A stretch of 64,000 nucleotides of DNA from Mycobacterium stomatepiae (GTDB taxonomy: Bacteria; Actinomycetota; Actinomycetes; Mycobacteriales; Mycobacteriaceae): positions 124,001-188,000 of the forward strand of contig NZ_AP022587.1 of the NCBI RefSeq assembly GCF_010731715.1, read 5' to 3'. The notes under the pieces are model-generated. The model ran no database searches and was not told where the DNA came from. It was given only the letters and a program-made list of their open reading frames with translations. Positions within the stretch are counted from its first letter, which is position 1, and the number at the start of each line of letters is the position of its first letter. Both the position numbers and the translations under genes were made by a program. Shown here piece after piece: positions 47,956-60,556 of the stretch.

Positions 47956-48708
47956 CTAGCAGCGGACCAGTGCCGCAAGCGTGACCGCGCTGACCGTTGT
48001 GGTCAGCTCGATTGCGGCGCCCAGCACGTCGCCGCTGATGCCGCCGAAACGGCGCACGCAGTGTCCGACCAACACCGCGGCGCAGCACAATGCCAACGCC
48101 ACGGCCGCCGGTCCCTGCCACGGTCGCGGGCCGGCCGCCAGCGAAACCGCGAGCAGCACCACGACCCAGCCGGCGACGACGCCGGCGGGTTGGGTACCGG
48201 CGACCTGGATGCCCAGCGCGCTACCGTCGGCCGTCGGCACCGAGCGGCGGCAGGCCAGCACGGCGCTGACCCGGCCGGCGGCGACCGCGACGACGATCGC
48301 GACAAGCCCATGGCGCCAGGTTGCGCCGAGCGCCGAAAAAGCCAAGCCTTGCAAGACGATCACCAGCACGACGGCCGCGACGCCGAAGGGTCCCGTCGAC
48401 CCGTCGCGCATCACCGCCAGTGCGCGCGGCGGCGGCCCGTAGCAGCCCAGCCCGTCGGCGGTATCGGCGACGCCGTCGATGTGCAGCCCCCTCGTCGCGA
48501 GCAAAAGTGCTGCCACCGCAAGCAATCCCGGCAGCGGACTGGACGCGCCGAAGGCCAGCGAGCCGCCCCAGGCGATGCCCGCGGCCACGGCTCCCAGCGC
48601 CGCTCCGACCACCGGCAGCGCGGTCATGGCGCCGCGGTCCAGCGGAGCGTCGTTCGGCATGGGCAAGACCGTCGAGAATGCGAAAGCCGTTGCCAGCGAA
48701 CGAATCAT
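47956..48708 (-). CDS. cobS: Cobalamin synthase CobS (adenosylcobinamide-GDP ribazoletransferase)
   Basis: An integral membrane protein of 250 residues that joins adenosylcobinamide-GDP to alpha-ribazole. It starts [15 protein letters not shown], has the conserved acidic loop [19 protein letters not shown] (about 93-111), DGSTGPFG, and [10 protein letters not shown] near the C-terminus. The ATG at 48708 overlaps the cobT stop by four bases. It is the third gene of cobU-cobT-cobS. Confidence 0.94.
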   Translation of the reverse strand: MIRSLATAFAFSTVLPMPNDAPLDRGAMTALPVVGAALGAVAAGIAWGGSLAFGASSPLPGLLAVAALLLATRGLHIDGVADTADGLGCYGPPPRALAVMRDGSTGPFGVAAVVLVIVLQGLAFSALGATWRHGLVAIVVAVAAGRVSAVLACRRSVPTADGSALGIQVAGTQPAGVVAGWVVVLLAVSLAAGPRPWQGPAAVALALCCAAVLVGHCVRRFGGISGDVLGAAIELTTTVSAVTLAALVRC

Positions 48709-49769
48709 GGCGAAGGCGCGGCGTCGTCGCGCCGGTTGGAGACACCGGCCCCGGTGAACGTCGCCATCGACGACAGCGTGGCCACCGCGGCGCGCAATAC
48801 CGGCAGGGCCAGCGTCGCGCCGCTGCCCTCGCCCAGCCGCATCCGTAGATCCAGGATCGGGTCCAGGTCGAGCGCCGTCAGGGCCAGCGCGTGACCCGGC
48901 TCGGTGGAGCGGTGCCCTGCCTGCCACCACTGCCGCGCGCCCGGCGCCAGGCGTTCGGCGACCAGCGCGGCGGCCGTCACCGCCATGCCGTCGAGCAGCA
49001 GCGGGGTGTGCCGCACCGCGGCTTGTGCGCAAAAGCCGGCCATCGCGGCCAGATCCGCGCCGCCACACGAGCGCAGCAACGCGACCGGGTCGGGCAGCAC
49101 CGGCCGCGTCCGGAACAACGCGTCGCGGACCGCGGCCGTCTTGCGGGCCCAGCCGGCGTCGTCGATGCCGGATCCGAAGCCGACCACCGCGACCGGCTCG
49201 GCGTTCGTCAGCGCCGCGACCAGAACCGCCGCCGCGGTGGTGTTTCCGATGCCCATGTCGCCGGCGATCAGCAGGTCGGCACCCGCGTCGACCTCTTCGT
49301 CGGCGATGCGCCGGCCCGCCGCGATCGCGCGGGCGGTCTCTTCGTCGGTCAGCGCATCGTGGCTGGCGATGTCGCCGCTGGCGCGCCGTACCTTGTGGGC
49401 GCCGATCTGCTCCGAGAGCGGCTCGGCGTCCACCGCCACATCGACGACGCGCACCGTCGCGTCCGCGATCGCCGCCAGCGTGTTGATCGCCGCGCCGCCG
49501 GCGTCGATGTTGGCGACCATCTGGGCGGTGACTTCCGGCGGGTATGCCGACACCCCGGATTTGGCGACACCGTGATCGCCGGCGAACACCACCACCCGGG
49601 CACGTTCGAATTGCCTTGGTGGGCAATGGCCTTGGCACGACGCGACCCAGACGGACAGGTCCTCGAGACGGCCCAGTGCGCCGCGTGGCTTGGTCAGGGT
49701 GTCCTGGCGGGCGCGGGCGGCCGCGGCGGCCTCGGCGTCGGGCGAGACGATCGGCGCGAATTCCATCAT
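48705..49769 (-). CDS. cobT: Nicotinate-nucleotide:DMB phosphoribosyltransferase CobT
   Basis: CobT makes alpha-ribazole phosphate from dimethylbenzimidazole and nicotinate mononucleotide, activating the lower ligand of B12. The 354-residue protein has [47 protein letters not shown] and the catalytic Glu in MRLGEGSGA. Two ATGs in tandem mark the start; the first (49769) overlaps the cobU stop (ATGA) and aligns with the M. tuberculosis start. The product would feed CobS and, via a phosphatase such as that at 10023, the final steps. Confidence 0.95.
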   Translation of the reverse strand: MMEFAPIVSPDAEAAAAARARQDTLTKPRGALGRLEDLSVWVASCQGHCPPRQFERARVVVFAGDHGVAKSGVSAYPPEVTAQMVANIDAGGAAINTLAAIADATVRVVDVAVDAEPLSEQIGAHKVRRASGDIASHDALTDEETARAIAAGRRIADEEVDAGADLLIAGDMGIGNTTAAAVLVAALTNAEPVAVVGFGSGIDDAGWARKTAAVRDALFRTRPVLPDPVALLRSCGGADLAAMAGFCAQAAVRHTPLLLDGMAVTAAALVAERLAPGARQWWQAGHRSTEPGHALALTALDLDPILDLRMRLGEGSGATLALPVLRAAVATLSSMATFTGAGVSNRRDDAAPSP

Positions 49770-50302
49770 GTCCCCGACGGTTTGATCGATACTGGCTGAC
49801 CGGCCACCACCAACACCACTCGCTCGCACAGTGCCGCGACGCGCTGGTTGAGCGAGCCCAGCTCGTCGGCGAACCGGCGCCCGGACGCGGTGGCGGGCAC
49901 CACGGACAACCCGACCTCGGGACTGACGAGCACCAGCGTGGATTCGAACGCGCCGATGGCGTCGAGCATCTCGTGGACCGGGCCGGCCACCGTTGCGTTC
50001 TCCCACGCCTGGTGGCGATCCAGTGTGCCGGTCAGCCAGGCGCCGAGGTCGTCTACGAGGGTCGGAGTATCCGGTGACTGACGCAATTCGGTTGTGATGT
50101 CCTGAGTTTCGATCGTCGACCAATGCGCGGGCCGACGGTCGCGATGTTTGGCGATCCGGTGTGCCCAGTCCGCATCGTCGTCGCCGCCCGGCCCGGACGC
50201 CAGGTAACGAACCGGCTGACCCGGTGGCACGGACGTGGCGATGGCCCGTTCGGCCCACTCGGATTTGCCCGACCTGATCCCGCCGAGCACCAGCGTGCGC
50301 AC
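49766..50302 (-). CDS. cobU: Adenosylcobinamide kinase / guanylyltransferase CobU
   Basis: The 178-residue protein starts [18 protein letters not shown], with a P-loop at residues 7-14, and has RYLASGP and [14 protein letters not shown] segments of CobU. It phosphorylates adenosylcobinamide and then transfers GMP, giving the CobS substrate. The GTG at 50302 is chosen because the family begins there; 41 further codons upstream are open but not conserved. It overlaps cobT by four bases. In M. tuberculosis cobU is elsewhere (Rv0254c), so this compact cobU-T-S operon differs from that genome. Confidence 0.92.
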   Translation of the reverse strand: MRTLVLGGIRSGKSEWAERAIATSVPPGQPVRYLASGPGGDDDADWAHRIAKHRDRRPAHWSTIETQDITTELRQSPDTPTLVDDLGAWLTGTLDRHQAWENATVAGPVHEMLDAIGAFESTLVLVSPEVGLSVVPATASGRRFADELGSLNQRVAALCERVVLVVAGQPVSIKPSGT

Positions 50303-50328
50303 TGGGTCAGGAGGCTTTCCGGCAACGG

Positions 50329-50994
50329 TTAGTCGACACTGCTGCCGCGCTCGACTTGGGGCCGCGGTGCCCGCATCCGGCGCATCTGGGAAGCCCTGCC
50401 AGCGGCGTAAAGGCCTAGCTTCCACCGACTTTCGGTGTTGCTCGGGAATTTCGCGTCGACCAGTCGGCTGACCTTGCGGCCCAAGACCACGCCGTCGATG
50501 CCCATGATTAACGTGATCACCAACATTGCCGGAGAGATGAAGAGCTGCAGCTGGGGGACCGCGAACATGACGAACAGCAGTGCCAGCGTCGACGGCATGA
50601 ACAGGCCGAGCACATTGCGCCGCGAATCCACCACGTCGCGCACATACCGGCGGATCGGGCCCTGGTCGCGCGGCAGCAGGTACGCCTCTTCGCCGGCCAT
50701 CATGCGTTCCCGGCCGGCGGTGCGCTCGGCTTTGCGCTCCTCGCGGCTGAGTTTCGGGCCGGCCAGCGTTTTGCGGCGGGCCCGCGCCTCGGCTGCGGTC
50801 TTGGGAGCCGGGGCGACGGGGCCCTTCTTCGCGTTGCGGCGAGCGGCTTCGCGCTTGGGTGTGGGCCGGCCCTTGGGGTCGGTTCGGCGTGATCCGCGCG
50901 ACACCGCGTCCAAGGCTTCGTCGGATGCAACAGGTGTCACAAGGTTGCCATCCGGGACTTCCGCATGGGTTTTCTTACGGCCCAACAACTTCAC
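50329..50994 (-). CDS. DUF3043 membrane protein
   Basis: The 221-residue protein has a long, basic, Lys/Arg/Ala-rich cytoplasmic N-terminus, the conserved block GPIRRYVRDVVDSRRNVLGLFMPS (about 128-151), two membrane helices (ALLFVMFAVPQLQLFI and PAMLVITLIMGIDGVVLG) and the tail FPSNTESRWKLGLYAAGRA. It is the DUF3043 family, Rv2206 in M. tuberculosis; function unknown. The GTG at 50994 matches the KLLGRKK start of the family. It is 26 bases upstream of cobU and likely heads that operon. Confidence 0.88.
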   Translation of the reverse strand: MKLLGRKKTHAEVPDGNLVTPVASDEALDAVSRGSRRTDPKGRPTPKREAARRNAKKGPVAPAPKTAAEARARRKTLAGPKLSREERKAERTAGRERMMAGEEAYLLPRDQGPIRRYVRDVVDSRRNVLGLFMPSTLALLFVMFAVPQLQLFISPAMLVITLIMGIDGVVLGRKVSRLVDAKFPSNTESRWKLGLYAAGRASQMRRMRAPRPQVERGSSVD

Positions 50995-51186
50995 AACCGC
51001 CAGGTTACTTCGCGGCCGGTCCGGTTCGGCCAATGGCCCCGTCAGGCATCGCGATAGCTCTGCGGCGGCACGTTATTTAGACCTACCCTTAACTGTGATG
51101 AACGGCTACGGGTGATGGACAACGGCTCGATGGCCTCGGACGATGTTGCCACTGGTCTTTCTCCGGGTCGTTTGCAATTGCCGGCT

Positions 51187-52263
51187 ATGCGGGTGTTGGT
51201 GGCCCCGGACTGCTACGGCGACAGTCTTTCGGCGCTGGAGGCTGCCGCCGCCATCGCGACCGGCTGGACCCGGTCCCGCCCGGGCGACCAGTTCATCGTT
51301 GCTCCGCAGTCCGACGGCGGCCCGGGTTTCATCGAGGTGCTGGCCAACCGGATCGGGGAGAAGCGGCGAGTCGAGGTCGTCGGGCCGCTGGACACCACGG
51401 TGGAGGCCGAGTGGGTCTGGGACCCGGAGACGGCGACCGCTTACCTGGAAATCGCTCAAGCCTGCGGCCTGGGACTGCTGGGCCGGCCGGCCGACCCCGA
51501 GACCGCGCTGGCGGCGCACAGCAGGGGAGTCGGACAGTTGATCGCCGAGGCGTTGCAGGCCGGGGCGAGACGGATCGTGGTCGGGCTGGGCGGCAGCGCG
51601 TGCACCGACGGCGGCCAAGGCATGATCGCCGAGCTGGGCGGCCTGGAAGTCGCCCGGCACCAGCTGGCCGATGTCGAGCTGATCGCCGCCTCGGACACCG
51701 AATATCCGCTGGTGGGGCCCTGGGGCGCGGCGCGGGTGTTCGGACCGCAGAAGGGTGCGGACACGGCGAGCGTCGCGGCGCTGGAAGTTCGCCTCGAGGC
51801 ATGGGCGCTGCAACTGGAGGCGGTGGCCGGACGCGACGTGAGCTCCGAACCCGGGGCCGCCGCGGCCGGCGGCATCGGCGCAGGCCTGCTCGCGCTCGGC
51901 GGCCGCTGCGAGTCGGGCGCGGCGATCATCGCCGAGCACACGCATCTGGCCGACGACCTCGACATCGCCGAGCTGATCGTCACCGGCGAAGGCAAGCTCG
52001 ACGAGCAATCCCTGCACGGGAAGGTGGTCGGTTCGCTCGCGGCGGCGGCCGGGCCACTGGGAATTCCGGTGATCGTGCTGGCCGGGCAGGTCGGGCTGGA
52101 GAAAACCGCGGTGCGGACCGCGGGCATCATGTCCGCGCTGTCGATGGCGGAGTACGCCGGCTCGGTGGGATTGGCGCTGGCCGATGCGGCAAACCAGCTG
52201 ATGGGATTAGCGTCACAGGTGGCGGCGCGACTCGGGAATAGCGGTCCCGCGAGGTACCGTTGA
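51187..52263 (+). CDS. Glycerate 2-kinase (GlxK/GarK family)
   Basis: A 358-residue kinase, the same length as M. tuberculosis Rv2205c. Signatures are [14 protein letters not shown] near the N-terminus, [11 protein letters not shown] near 42, the glycine-rich [23 protein letters not shown], and [16 protein letters not shown] (about 280-295). It phosphorylates glycerate and links glyoxylate or serine use to glycolysis. The ATG at 51187 starts MRVLVAP as in the homologue; an upstream in-frame ATG at 51115 is not conserved. Confidence 0.92.
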   Translation: MRVLVAPDCYGDSLSALEAAAAIATGWTRSRPGDQFIVAPQSDGGPGFIEVLANRIGEKRRVEVVGPLDTTVEAEWVWDPETATAYLEIAQACGLGLLGRPADPETALAAHSRGVGQLIAEALQAGARRIVVGLGGSACTDGGQGMIAELGGLEVARHQLADVELIAASDTEYPLVGPWGAARVFGPQKGADTASVAALEVRLEAWALQLEAVAGRDVSSEPGAAAAGGIGAGLLALGGRCESGAAIIAEHTHLADDLDIAELIVTGEGKLDEQSLHGKVVGSLAAAAGPLGIPVIVLAGQVGLEKTAVRTAGIMSALSMAEYAGSVGLALADAANQLMGLASQVAARLGNSGPARYR

Positions 52264-52333
52264 CGCATTGGGTTCTACCCGAGGGGCTCGGGTGCCCGGG
52301 CACCTACCCAACAACAGGCATGTAGGAGAAGTA

Positions 52334-52693
52334 ATGACGGTGCAAAACGAGTCGAGCGCCACGACCACTCACGGCGTAATCCTGACCGAGGCCGCCGCCA
52401 CCAAGGCGAAGTCCCTGCTGGACCAAGAGGGACGCGACGACCTGGCGCTGCGTATCGCGGTTCAGCCGGGCGGGTGCGCCGGCCTGCGCTACAACCTGTT
52501 CTTCGACGACCGTGCGCTGGACGGCGACCTGACCGCGGACTTCGGTGGTGTGAAGCTGACGGTGGACCGGATGAGTGCTCCCTACGTGGAAGGCGCGTCG
52601 ATCGACTTCGTGGACACCATCGAGAAGCAGGGCTTCACCATCGACAACCCGAACGCCACGGGTTCGTGCGCCTGCGGGGACTCCTTCAACTGA
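52334..52693 (+). CDS. A-type iron-sulfur carrier (ErpA/HesB/IscA family)
   Basis: A 119-residue protein of the HesB/IscA family with the three cluster cysteines C48 (PGGCAGLRY), C112 and C114 (SCACGDSF). It carries or inserts iron-sulfur clusters into client proteins; M. tuberculosis Rv2204c is the homologue. Fe-S clients in the window include LipA, QcrA and the P450 ferredoxin. AGGAGAAG stands 2-9 bases before the ATG at 52334. Confidence 0.93.
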   Translation: MTVQNESSATTTHGVILTEAAATKAKSLLDQEGRDDLALRIAVQPGGCAGLRYNLFFDDRALDGDLTADFGGVKLTVDRMSAPYVEGASIDFVDTIEKQGFTIDNPNATGSCACGDSFN

Positions 52694-52717
52694 CCTTCAG
52701 CGGTTAGGTACCGGGGG

Positions 52718-54540
<1,823 letters not shown>

Positions 54541-54552
54541 CCGGCGTCACGT

Positions 54553-54612
54553 CGTCGAGTGTGAACTCGCGGCGGCGAGTGTGCAGGCGGTTTCCAGGAG
54601 TCACACTCGACG
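54553..54612. repeat. 12-bp inverted repeat with a third internal copy, between convergent adoK and asnB
   Basis: CGTCGAGTGTGA (54553-54564) and TCACACTCGACG (54601-54612) are exact reverse complements separated by 36 bases. Within the loop GCGAGTGTGC (54575-54584) is a direct copy of the core. It can act as a bidirectional terminator; the GAGTGTG core resembles short intergenic repeats common in mycobacteria. Confidence 0.7.
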
Positions 54613-54625
54613 CGCCGGGCAGCAC

Positions 54626-56575
54626 CTAGAGCTGGACGGGGTACACCGGCTCGCTGATCTGCGGCACCACGGTGTGCTCGACGAAGATCGCGTGCCAGAG
54701 CATCAAGATCAGCACCGTCCACAGCCGGCGGCTGTGATCGCTGACGCCGCTTCGGTGTTCGTCGAGCATCCGGCGCACGGCGGCGGTGTCGACGAGATAG
54801 CCGGCCTGCGAGGCGTCCACCATCGCGTGCGCCCACTCCAGCAATTCGCCGGCGCGCAGCCAATGCCGGATGGGCACCGGGAACCCGAGCTTGGGCCGGT
54901 GCAGCACGTGCGCCGGAACGATCGGTTCCAGCGCTCGCCGCAGCGCGTACTTGGTGGTGGTGCGGGTGATCTTCGCCTCGACGGGCAACCGGGACGCGAC
55001 GGCGAACACCTCGGGGTCCAGGAACGGCACCCGCAGCTCCAGCGAGTTGGCCATCGTCACCTTGTCGGCCTTGACCAGAATGTCGCCTCGCAGCCAGGTG
55101 AACAGGTCGATGTGCTGCATGCGGGCCACCGGGTCCCAGCCCGCCGATTCTGCGTACAGCGGGGCCGTCACGTCGGTATGCGTCCACTCCTCGCGGAACC
55201 CGGCCAGCACGTCGCGCAGCTGCGCGTCCGAGAAGCTGCGGGCGTTGCCGTAGTAACGCTCCTCGAGGGTCAGCGACCCGCGATGCAGCAGGCTCTTGCC
55301 GCGCATCCCCTGGGGCAGTGGCCGCGACATCTTGCCCATCGAGCGTCGAACCGGCCGTGGCAGATAATCAAAGGGCTTGAGCGACAACGGTTCCCGATAG
55401 ATGGTGTAGCCGCCGAACAGCTCGTCGGCGCCCTCGCCGGACAGCACCACCTTGACGTGCTTGCGGGCTTCGCGCGCGATGAAGTACAGCGGCACCAGCG
55501 CCGGGTCGGCGACCGGCTCGTCGAGGTACCAGACGATCTCGGGCAGGGCGGCGACGAACTCGGCCTGGTTGACCACCCTCGTCACATGCCGCGCGCCGAT
55601 CGCCTCGGCCGAGGCCACCGCGACGTCGACCTCGGAGAATCCCTCGCGCTCGAATCCGGTGGTGAACGTGATCAGCCGCGGGTTGTGCCGGATCGCCAGC
55701 GCCGCGATCGCGGTGGAGTCGATGCCGCCGGACAGGAACGCCCCGACGGTGACGTCGGCCCGCATGTGCTTGGCCACCGAGTCCTCGAGTACCGCGGTGA
55801 TCTCGTCGTAGCGCGCCTGCTCGCTATCGCGGGTCAGCGGCACCGCGGCGAACCGCGGCACGAAGTACCGGGTGACCTCAGGTCGCTGTCCAGGGCGGAT
55901 ACGGGCGTAGCAGCCCGATTCCAGCCGGCGCACCCCGCGATGCAGCGTCTCGGGCTCGGGCACGTACTGCAGCACGGTGTAGTGCTGCACGGCGCGGCTG
56001 TCGATCGCGGTGTCGAACCCGACCAGGTCGACGAGATCCAGCAGGCACTTCTTCTCACTGGCCACCGCCGTGCCGCCGGTGCTGGTCGCCATGAACAGCG
56101 GCTTGATGCCGAAAGGGTCACGGGCGCAGAGCAATTCGCGGGTCACAGTGTCCCACAGCGCGAAGGCGAACATGCCGCGCAGCCGGGTCAGCACGTCGGT
56201 GCCCCAGTGGTGGTAGCCGGCGACGATGGCCTCGCCGTCACCGTCGGTGGCGAAGGCGGCGCCGTGCCGCGCGCTCAGTTCGTCGCGTAGCTCGAGGTAG
56301 TTGTAGATCTCGCCGTTGAAGACCAGGACATAGCGGTCGGGCGCCTCGGGCGGCCCCCAGCGCAGCGGCTGATGCGAATGCGCGATATCGATGAACGACA
56401 GCCGGTTGAAGCCGAAGACAACGGCTCCGTCGGCGTCCGGGTCGAACAGGCCACCGGGCTCGTCGGGCCCGCGGTGGCGCATCAGGTGCAGCGAGCGGGT
56501 TATCGCGCCGCCGGCCCGCGCCGCGTCCGTCTCGACGCCGGCCGGGTCGGCGAGAAAGGCCAGCAGTCCACACAC
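54626..56575 (-). CDS. asnB: Asparagine synthetase (glutamine-hydrolysing) AsnB
   Basis: The 649-residue enzyme has an N-terminal Ntn glutaminase whose nucleophile is Cys2 (MCGLLAFL) after Met removal, RHRGPDE and [15 protein letters not shown], and a synthetase domain with the ATP-pyrophosphatase loop [13 protein letters not shown] and [13 protein letters not shown]. It makes asparagine from aspartate and glutamine; the M. tuberculosis Rv2201 homologue is linked to drug tolerance and may amidate cell wall. The GTG at 56575 is fixed by the catalytic Cys. It is divergent from ctaC. Confidence 0.95.
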   Translation of the reverse strand: MCGLLAFLADPAGVETDAARAGGAITRSLHLMRHRGPDEPGGLFDPDADGAVVFGFNRLSFIDIAHSHQPLRWGPPEAPDRYVLVFNGEIYNYLELRDELSARHGAAFATDGDGEAIVAGYHHWGTDVLTRLRGMFAFALWDTVTRELLCARDPFGIKPLFMATSTGGTAVASEKKCLLDLVDLVGFDTAIDSRAVQHYTVLQYVPEPETLHRGVRRLESGCYARIRPGQRPEVTRYFVPRFAAVPLTRDSEQARYDEITAVLEDSVAKHMRADVTVGAFLSGGIDSTAIAALAIRHNPRLITFTTGFEREGFSEVDVAVASAEAIGARHVTRVVNQAEFVAALPEIVWYLDEPVADPALVPLYFIAREARKHVKVVLSGEGADELFGGYTIYREPLSLKPFDYLPRPVRRSMGKMSRPLPQGMRGKSLLHRGSLTLEERYYGNARSFSDAQLRDVLAGFREEWTHTDVTAPLYAESAGWDPVARMQHIDLFTWLRGDILVKADKVTMANSLELRVPFLDPEVFAVASRLPVEAKITRTTTKYALRRALEPIVPAHVLHRPKLGFPVPIRHWLRAGELLEWAHAMVDASQAGYLVDTAAVRRMLDEHRSGVSDHSRRLWTVLILMLWHAIFVEHTVVPQISEPVYPVQL

Positions 56576-56727
56576 GGCCACCAATATGCCGTACTTCGGC
56601 GAGGCTTGGGGGTGCCGCACCGGCCGATCTCGACGACGCGACGGCCGACCGGCCGGGGTTTAGTCGCCGGGCGCAGCGGCGTGGTCTACGCTGCGTAGTA
56701 TTCGACGTTCGAGCAGGAGGCGCCAAC

Positions 56728-57828
56728 GTGACACCCGGCGGGCAGTTCCGTTCGCAGCGTTTGTCGCAGGGCATATTTCAGCGCCGTTCGCCAGACGCAC
56801 CTAGGGGTCTTTCCCGTCGTTTTCGACCGCTGGCACTGGCCGCGACGCTGGGCGTGCTGGCGGTTACCCTCAGCGGATGCAGCTGGCAGACGGTGTTTGC
56901 TCTCGGCTGGCCCGAGGGCATCACCCCGCAGGCTCACCTCAACCGGGAGCTGTGGATCGGCGCGGTGATCGCTTCGCTGGTCGTCGGTGTCATCGTGTGG
57001 GGCCTGATCTTCTGGTCGGCGGCCTTCCATCGGAAGAAGGCGACGGACACCGAACTGCCCCGGCAGTTCGGCTACAACATGCCGCTCGAACTGGTGCTGA
57101 CGGTGACGCCGTTCCTGATCATCTCGGTGCTCTTCTACTTCACCGTCGTGGTGCAGGAGAAGATGCTGCACCTGGACAAGAACCCCGAGGTTGTGATCGA
57201 CGTCACGGCCTTCCAGTGGAACTGGAAATTCGGCTATCAGAAGGTCGATTTCAAGGACGGCACGCTGAGCTATGACGGTGCCGATGAGGCCCGCAAGAAG
57301 GCGATGGTCTCCAAGCCCGAGGGCAAGGACGAGCACGGCGAGGAGCGCGTCGGCCCGGTGCGCGGAATCAACACCGAGGACCGGACCTACCTGAACTTCG
57401 ACAAGGTCGAGACCCTCGGAACCCCGCAGGAAATTCCGGTGCTGGTGTTACCGGCCGGCAAACGCATCGAATTCGTATTGAATTCGGCCGATGTCATCCA
57501 CGCTTTCTGGGTTCCGGAATTCCTCTTCAAGCGCGACGTGATGGCGTACCCCAAGCAAAACAACTCGGTCAACGTCTTCCAGGTCGAAGAGATCACCAAG
57601 ACCGGGGCATTTGTCGGCCACTGCGCGGAGATGTGCGGCACGTATCACTCGATGATGAACTTCGAGGTCCGCGTCGTTGAGCCCAACGACTTCAAGGCTT
57701 ATTTGCAGCAACGGATCGACGGAAAGACGAACGCCCAAGCGTTGCAGGCGATCGCTCAGTCCCCGCTAGCGGTGACCACCCATCCGTTTGACACTCGCCG
57801 CGGCGAACTGACCCAACCAGTAGGTTAG
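56728..57828 (+). CDS. ctaC: Cytochrome c oxidase subunit II CtaC
   Basis: Subunit II of the aa3 oxidase, 366 residues. A lipoprotein signal ends in LSGC with C51 lipidated. Two membrane helices follow (about 75-97 and 120-143), then a CuA domain with HAFWVPEF and the copper ligands in [15 protein letters not shown] mycobacterial insert rich in Lys/Glu (about 190-215) occurs. It accepts electrons from the bound cytochrome c domain of QcrC in the bcc-aa3 supercomplex. AGGAGG precedes the GTG at 56728. Confidence 0.96.
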   Translation: MTPGGQFRSQRLSQGIFQRRSPDAPRGLSRRFRPLALAATLGVLAVTLSGCSWQTVFALGWPEGITPQAHLNRELWIGAVIASLVVGVIVWGLIFWSAAFHRKKATDTELPRQFGYNMPLELVLTVTPFLIISVLFYFTVVVQEKMLHLDKNPEVVIDVTAFQWNWKFGYQKVDFKDGTLSYDGADEARKKAMVSKPEGKDEHGEERVGPVRGINTEDRTYLNFDKVETLGTPQEIPVLVLPAGKRIEFVLNSADVIHAFWVPEFLFKRDVMAYPKQNNSVNVFQVEEITKTGAFVGHCAEMCGTYHSMMNFEVRVVEPNDFKAYLQQRIDGKTNAQALQAIAQSPLAVTTHPFDTRRGELTQPVG

Positions 57829-57836
57829 GACACGCA

Positions 57837-58256
57837 ATGCATATCGAAGCGAGGCTGTTCGAATTCTGCGCGGCGTTCTTCGTCCTGTGCGCGGTGCTCT
57901 ACGGGGTACTGACCGCGCTGTACGCCACCGGCGGCGAGGAGTGGGCCGGTACCACCGCGTTGGCGCTGACTGGGGGCTTGGCACTGATCACGGCCACCTT
58001 CTTCCGCTTCGTGGCGCGTCGCCTCGATACCCGGCCCGAGGACTACGAGGGCGCTGAAATCAGCGACGGTGCAGGGGAATTGGGATTCTTCGCACCGCAC
58101 AGCTGGTGGCCGCTGATGCTCGCGTTGTCGGGCTCGGTCGCCGCGGTCGGCATTGCGCTGTGGCTGCCCTGGCTGATCGTCGCGGGCGTGGTGTTTATCC
58201 TTGCTTCCGCGGCCGGACTGGTCTTTGAGTACTACGTAGGCCCCGAGAAGCACTGA
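57837..58256 (+). CDS. ctaF: Cytochrome c oxidase subunit IV CtaF
   Basis: The 139-residue membrane protein has four predicted helices and the family start [17 protein letters not shown], with [14 protein letters not shown] before the third helix. It is the actinobacterial oxidase polypeptide IV (CtaF), required for stability of the aa3 oxidase in the supercomplex. It starts 8 bases after the ctaC stop, in one operon. Confidence 0.95.
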   Translation: MHIEARLFEFCAAFFVLCAVLYGVLTALYATGGEEWAGTTALALTGGLALITATFFRFVARRLDTRPEDYEGAEISDGAGELGFFAPHSWWPLMLALSGSVAAVGIALWLPWLIVAGVVFILASAAGLVFEYYVGPEKH

Positions 58257-58438
58257 TTTGCGTCTCAAAGGTAACAATCCGGGCATCAGTTGAGCCGTCG
58301 CCCGTTTGCCAAGACTTCTTTGCGCTACCCGGTTCGGTAGGGTTTGCGCAGGCACATGAGAATCCCCCGAGCACGTGCGACACGAGGTACCCCTGATGTC
58401 CCGTGCACAGGCGATGCAGTTGGACAGGGCAGGCAGAC

Positions 58439-59410
58439 ATGAGCGGGCCGAAACCCCCGGGATGGGAACCCGACCAATCCGATTCCGACGATGAGTTCCA
58501 CCAGGAACCGAATTCCGGCACCGAGCCCAGCGACGAATTTGACGAGCCCGACGACGAATTGGACGAATTGGCTGCCGGCGGGGAACTCGAACCCTTCGAA
58601 GACAGCGGCGCAATACCGGCAGAGCAGACCGGCGAGACGGACGCCTATTCGCGTGCCTACTCCGCACCCGAGTCCGAGCATTTCATCGGCGGTGCGTATG
58701 TGCCTGCCGATCTGAGGCTCTACGACTACGAAAGCTACGACGACTCATCCGACGACGACGATGACGACGACGGCACCCCGCGCTGGCCGTGGGTGGTCGG
58801 CGTCGCCGCCATCGTGGCCGCGATCGCGCTGGTCGTCTCGGTGTCGCTGCTGTTCGCGCGCACCGACACCAATCAACTCGCCAATCCGGGCACCAGCACG
58901 TCGTCGACGCCGCCGGTGCAGGACGAGATCACCACGACCAAGCCGCCGCCCCCGCCGACCACCACCGAACCGCCGCCACCACCCCCACCGCCCCCGACAG
59001 CTACGGAGACCCAGACAGTGACGGTGACGCCACCGCCTCCTCCGCCACCACCACCGCCCGCGCCGACCACCGCGCCGCCGGCCAGCACGTCGGCAACCGC
59101 GGCCCCGCCTCCGCCACCACCACCGACCACCCCCGCCGGTCCGCGCCAGGTCACCTATTCGGTGACCGGAACCAAGGCGCCGGGCGACATCATCTCGGTG
59201 ACCTATGTCGACGCGTCCGGCCGCTCACGCACCCAGCACAATGTCTACATCCCGTGGTCGATGACGGTCACCCCGATCTCGCAATCCGACGTCGGCTCCG
59301 TCCAGGCGTCCAGCCTTTTCCGGGTCAGCCGGCTCAATTGCTCGATCACCACCAGCGACGGAACGGTGTTGTCGTCGAACAACACCGACCAGCCGCAGAC
59401 GGCTTGCTGA
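58439..59410 (+). CDS. mmpS3: MmpS3-family membrane protein
   Basis: The 323-residue protein has an acidic disordered cytoplasmic N-terminus including a run of seven Asp (about residue 104), one membrane helix ([23 protein letters not shown], ~118-140), a long Pro/Thr-rich extracytoplasmic linker and a C-terminal MmpS beta-sandwich domain ([32 protein letters not shown]; final Cys). MmpS proteins usually partner MmpL lipid exporters, but this one (Rv2198c) sits with oxidase genes and is linked to cell wall growth. It is longer than the M. tuberculosis protein (299) because of the linker. Start at ATG 58439. Confidence 0.9.
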   Translation: MSGPKPPGWEPDQSDSDDEFHQEPNSGTEPSDEFDEPDDELDELAAGGELEPFEDSGAIPAEQTGETDAYSRAYSAPESEHFIGGAYVPADLRLYDYESYDDSSDDDDDDDGTPRWPWVVGVAAIVAAIALVVSVSLLFARTDTNQLANPGTSTSSTPPVQDEITTTKPPPPPTTTEPPPPPPPPPTATETQTVTVTPPPPPPPPPPAPTTAPPASTSATAAPPPPPPPTTPAGPRQVTYSVTGTKAPGDIISVTYVDASGRSRTQHNVYIPWSMTVTPISQSDVGSVQASSLFRVSRLNCSITTSDGTVLSSNNTDQPQTAC

Positions 59411-60045
59411 TGGTCAGCAGATACTCCGCGTATCGGCGCGGGTCCGACACCGTTCCGCCCGACGTCATCGATCGACTCCTGCTGGGCACGTGCGCCGTGA
59501 TCTGGCTGCTGCTGCTGGGCGTCAGCGTGGCCGCTGCCGTCGCGCTGGCCGATCTGGGCCGGGGCTTCCACAGCGCGGCCCGCAATGCGCACAGCACGCC
59601 GTGGGTGTTGTACACCGTCATCATCGTGTCCGCGTTGATCATCGCCGGGGCCGTTCCGGTGCTGCTGCGCGCTCGCCGGATGACCAAGGCCGAGCCGCCG
59701 ATCGTTCGGTCGACGGCCCTGCAGGGACGTCCACCGGTCCGGCAGTCGGCCACCCGGACCGTGGTCGAACGGGTGCGTCCGCAGCGGGCCCAGACGGCCG
59801 GCGCGGCCGGGGAGTGGTCCGGCGAGGCCGTGGACCGGATCTTTTTGCGCGGCGCTGTTGTCCTGAGCGGCACGATGGGCATCGCGCTGATTGCCGTTGC
59901 CGCCGCGACCTATTCGATGGCCGTCGGCCATGACGGTCCATCGTGGGTCGGCTACGGGCTGGCCGGTGCCGTCACCGCCGCGATGCCGGCGATCGAGTGG
60001 CTCTACGTTCGGCAGCTACGCCGCGAAGTCGCCGCGGCGAGTTAG
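59410..60045 (+). CDS. DUF2561-like membrane protein (Rv2197c homologue)
   Basis: The 211-residue protein has four membrane helices: IDRLLLGTCAVIWLLLLGVSVAAAVAL, WVLYTVIIVSALIIAGAVPVLL, then a basic cytoplasmic loop, GAVVLSGTMGIALIAVAAATYS and WVGYGLAGAVTAAMPAIEW. Its function is unknown. The ATG overlaps the mmpS3 stop by one base (TGATG), so it is translated together with mmpS3 at the end of the ctaC-ctaF-mmpS3 group. Confidence 0.87.
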   Translation: MVSRYSAYRRGSDTVPPDVIDRLLLGTCAVIWLLLLGVSVAAAVALADLGRGFHSAARNAHSTPWVLYTVIIVSALIIAGAVPVLLRARRMTKAEPPIVRSTALQGRPPVRQSATRTVVERVRPQRAQTAGAAGEWSGEAVDRIFLRGAVVLSGTMGIALIAVAAATYSMAVGHDGPSWVGYGLAGAVTAAMPAIEWLYVRQLRREVAAAS

Positions 60046-60067
60046 TCGGTCGCGGCGCCCGACGGTT

Positions 60068-60301
60068 TCACGATGCTTTGGCGTACCGGCGAACCAGCTC
60101 GTCGTCCCGGAAGGTGCTGGTGTGCTGCAGGCCCTTGGCGTCACGGCAGAAGAATGTCCACTTTCCCGGACTCTTCTGCGGCGCACTGATCAACTTGACC
60201 GTGTATTGCAGACCGGTGGGTAAAAGCGTGCCGATGACGTCGCCAACCCGGATCTCGGAGGGACGAATCTCGGGCGCGTCACTCCAGTTTTGTGTCGCCA
60301 T
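60068..60301 (-). CDS. Small soluble protein, unknown function
   Basis: A 77-residue protein (WSDAPEIRPSEIRVGDVIGTLLPTG; KWTFFCRDAKGLQHTSTFRDDEL) with a beta-rich pattern and no membrane segment. Two starts are possible, ATG 60301 or ATG 60310, the latter with GGAAG 5 bases upstream. It is convergent with the DUF2561-like gene (22-base gap). The 255 bases up to the next gene show no further gene. Confidence 0.65.
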   Translation of the reverse strand: MATQNWSDAPEIRPSEIRVGDVIGTLLPTGLQYTVKLISAPQKSPGKWTFFCRDAKGLQHTSTFRDDELVRRYAKAS

Positions 60302-60556
60302 GGTTGGCATCCCCACTTCCGTTGCCCCAACCCTACGTGGGATGTGCGATGTATATCCGTTATCGATGGTGCTGGTGGTAACCGTCTGCCCGTGGCGTAG
60401 CCTCAACCGTGAGTTGTTCTCTTTGTCAGCGGTGGTACGCCGCATCGGCGCGGATGACACCTAGCTCTGCCGCTCACAATCGTGAGGCGGTGCCGATAGC
60501 GAAGGGAACCGCGTGAATCGTGTAGTCCTCAGCGTCGCTGGCCGGCGACGTCCGCG

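Noticed and set aside
58930..59135. CCACC/CCGCC-rich stretch as a possible satellite repeat
   Set aside because: It encodes the Pro/Thr linker of the MmpS3-like protein in frame; the repetition is codon-level low complexity.
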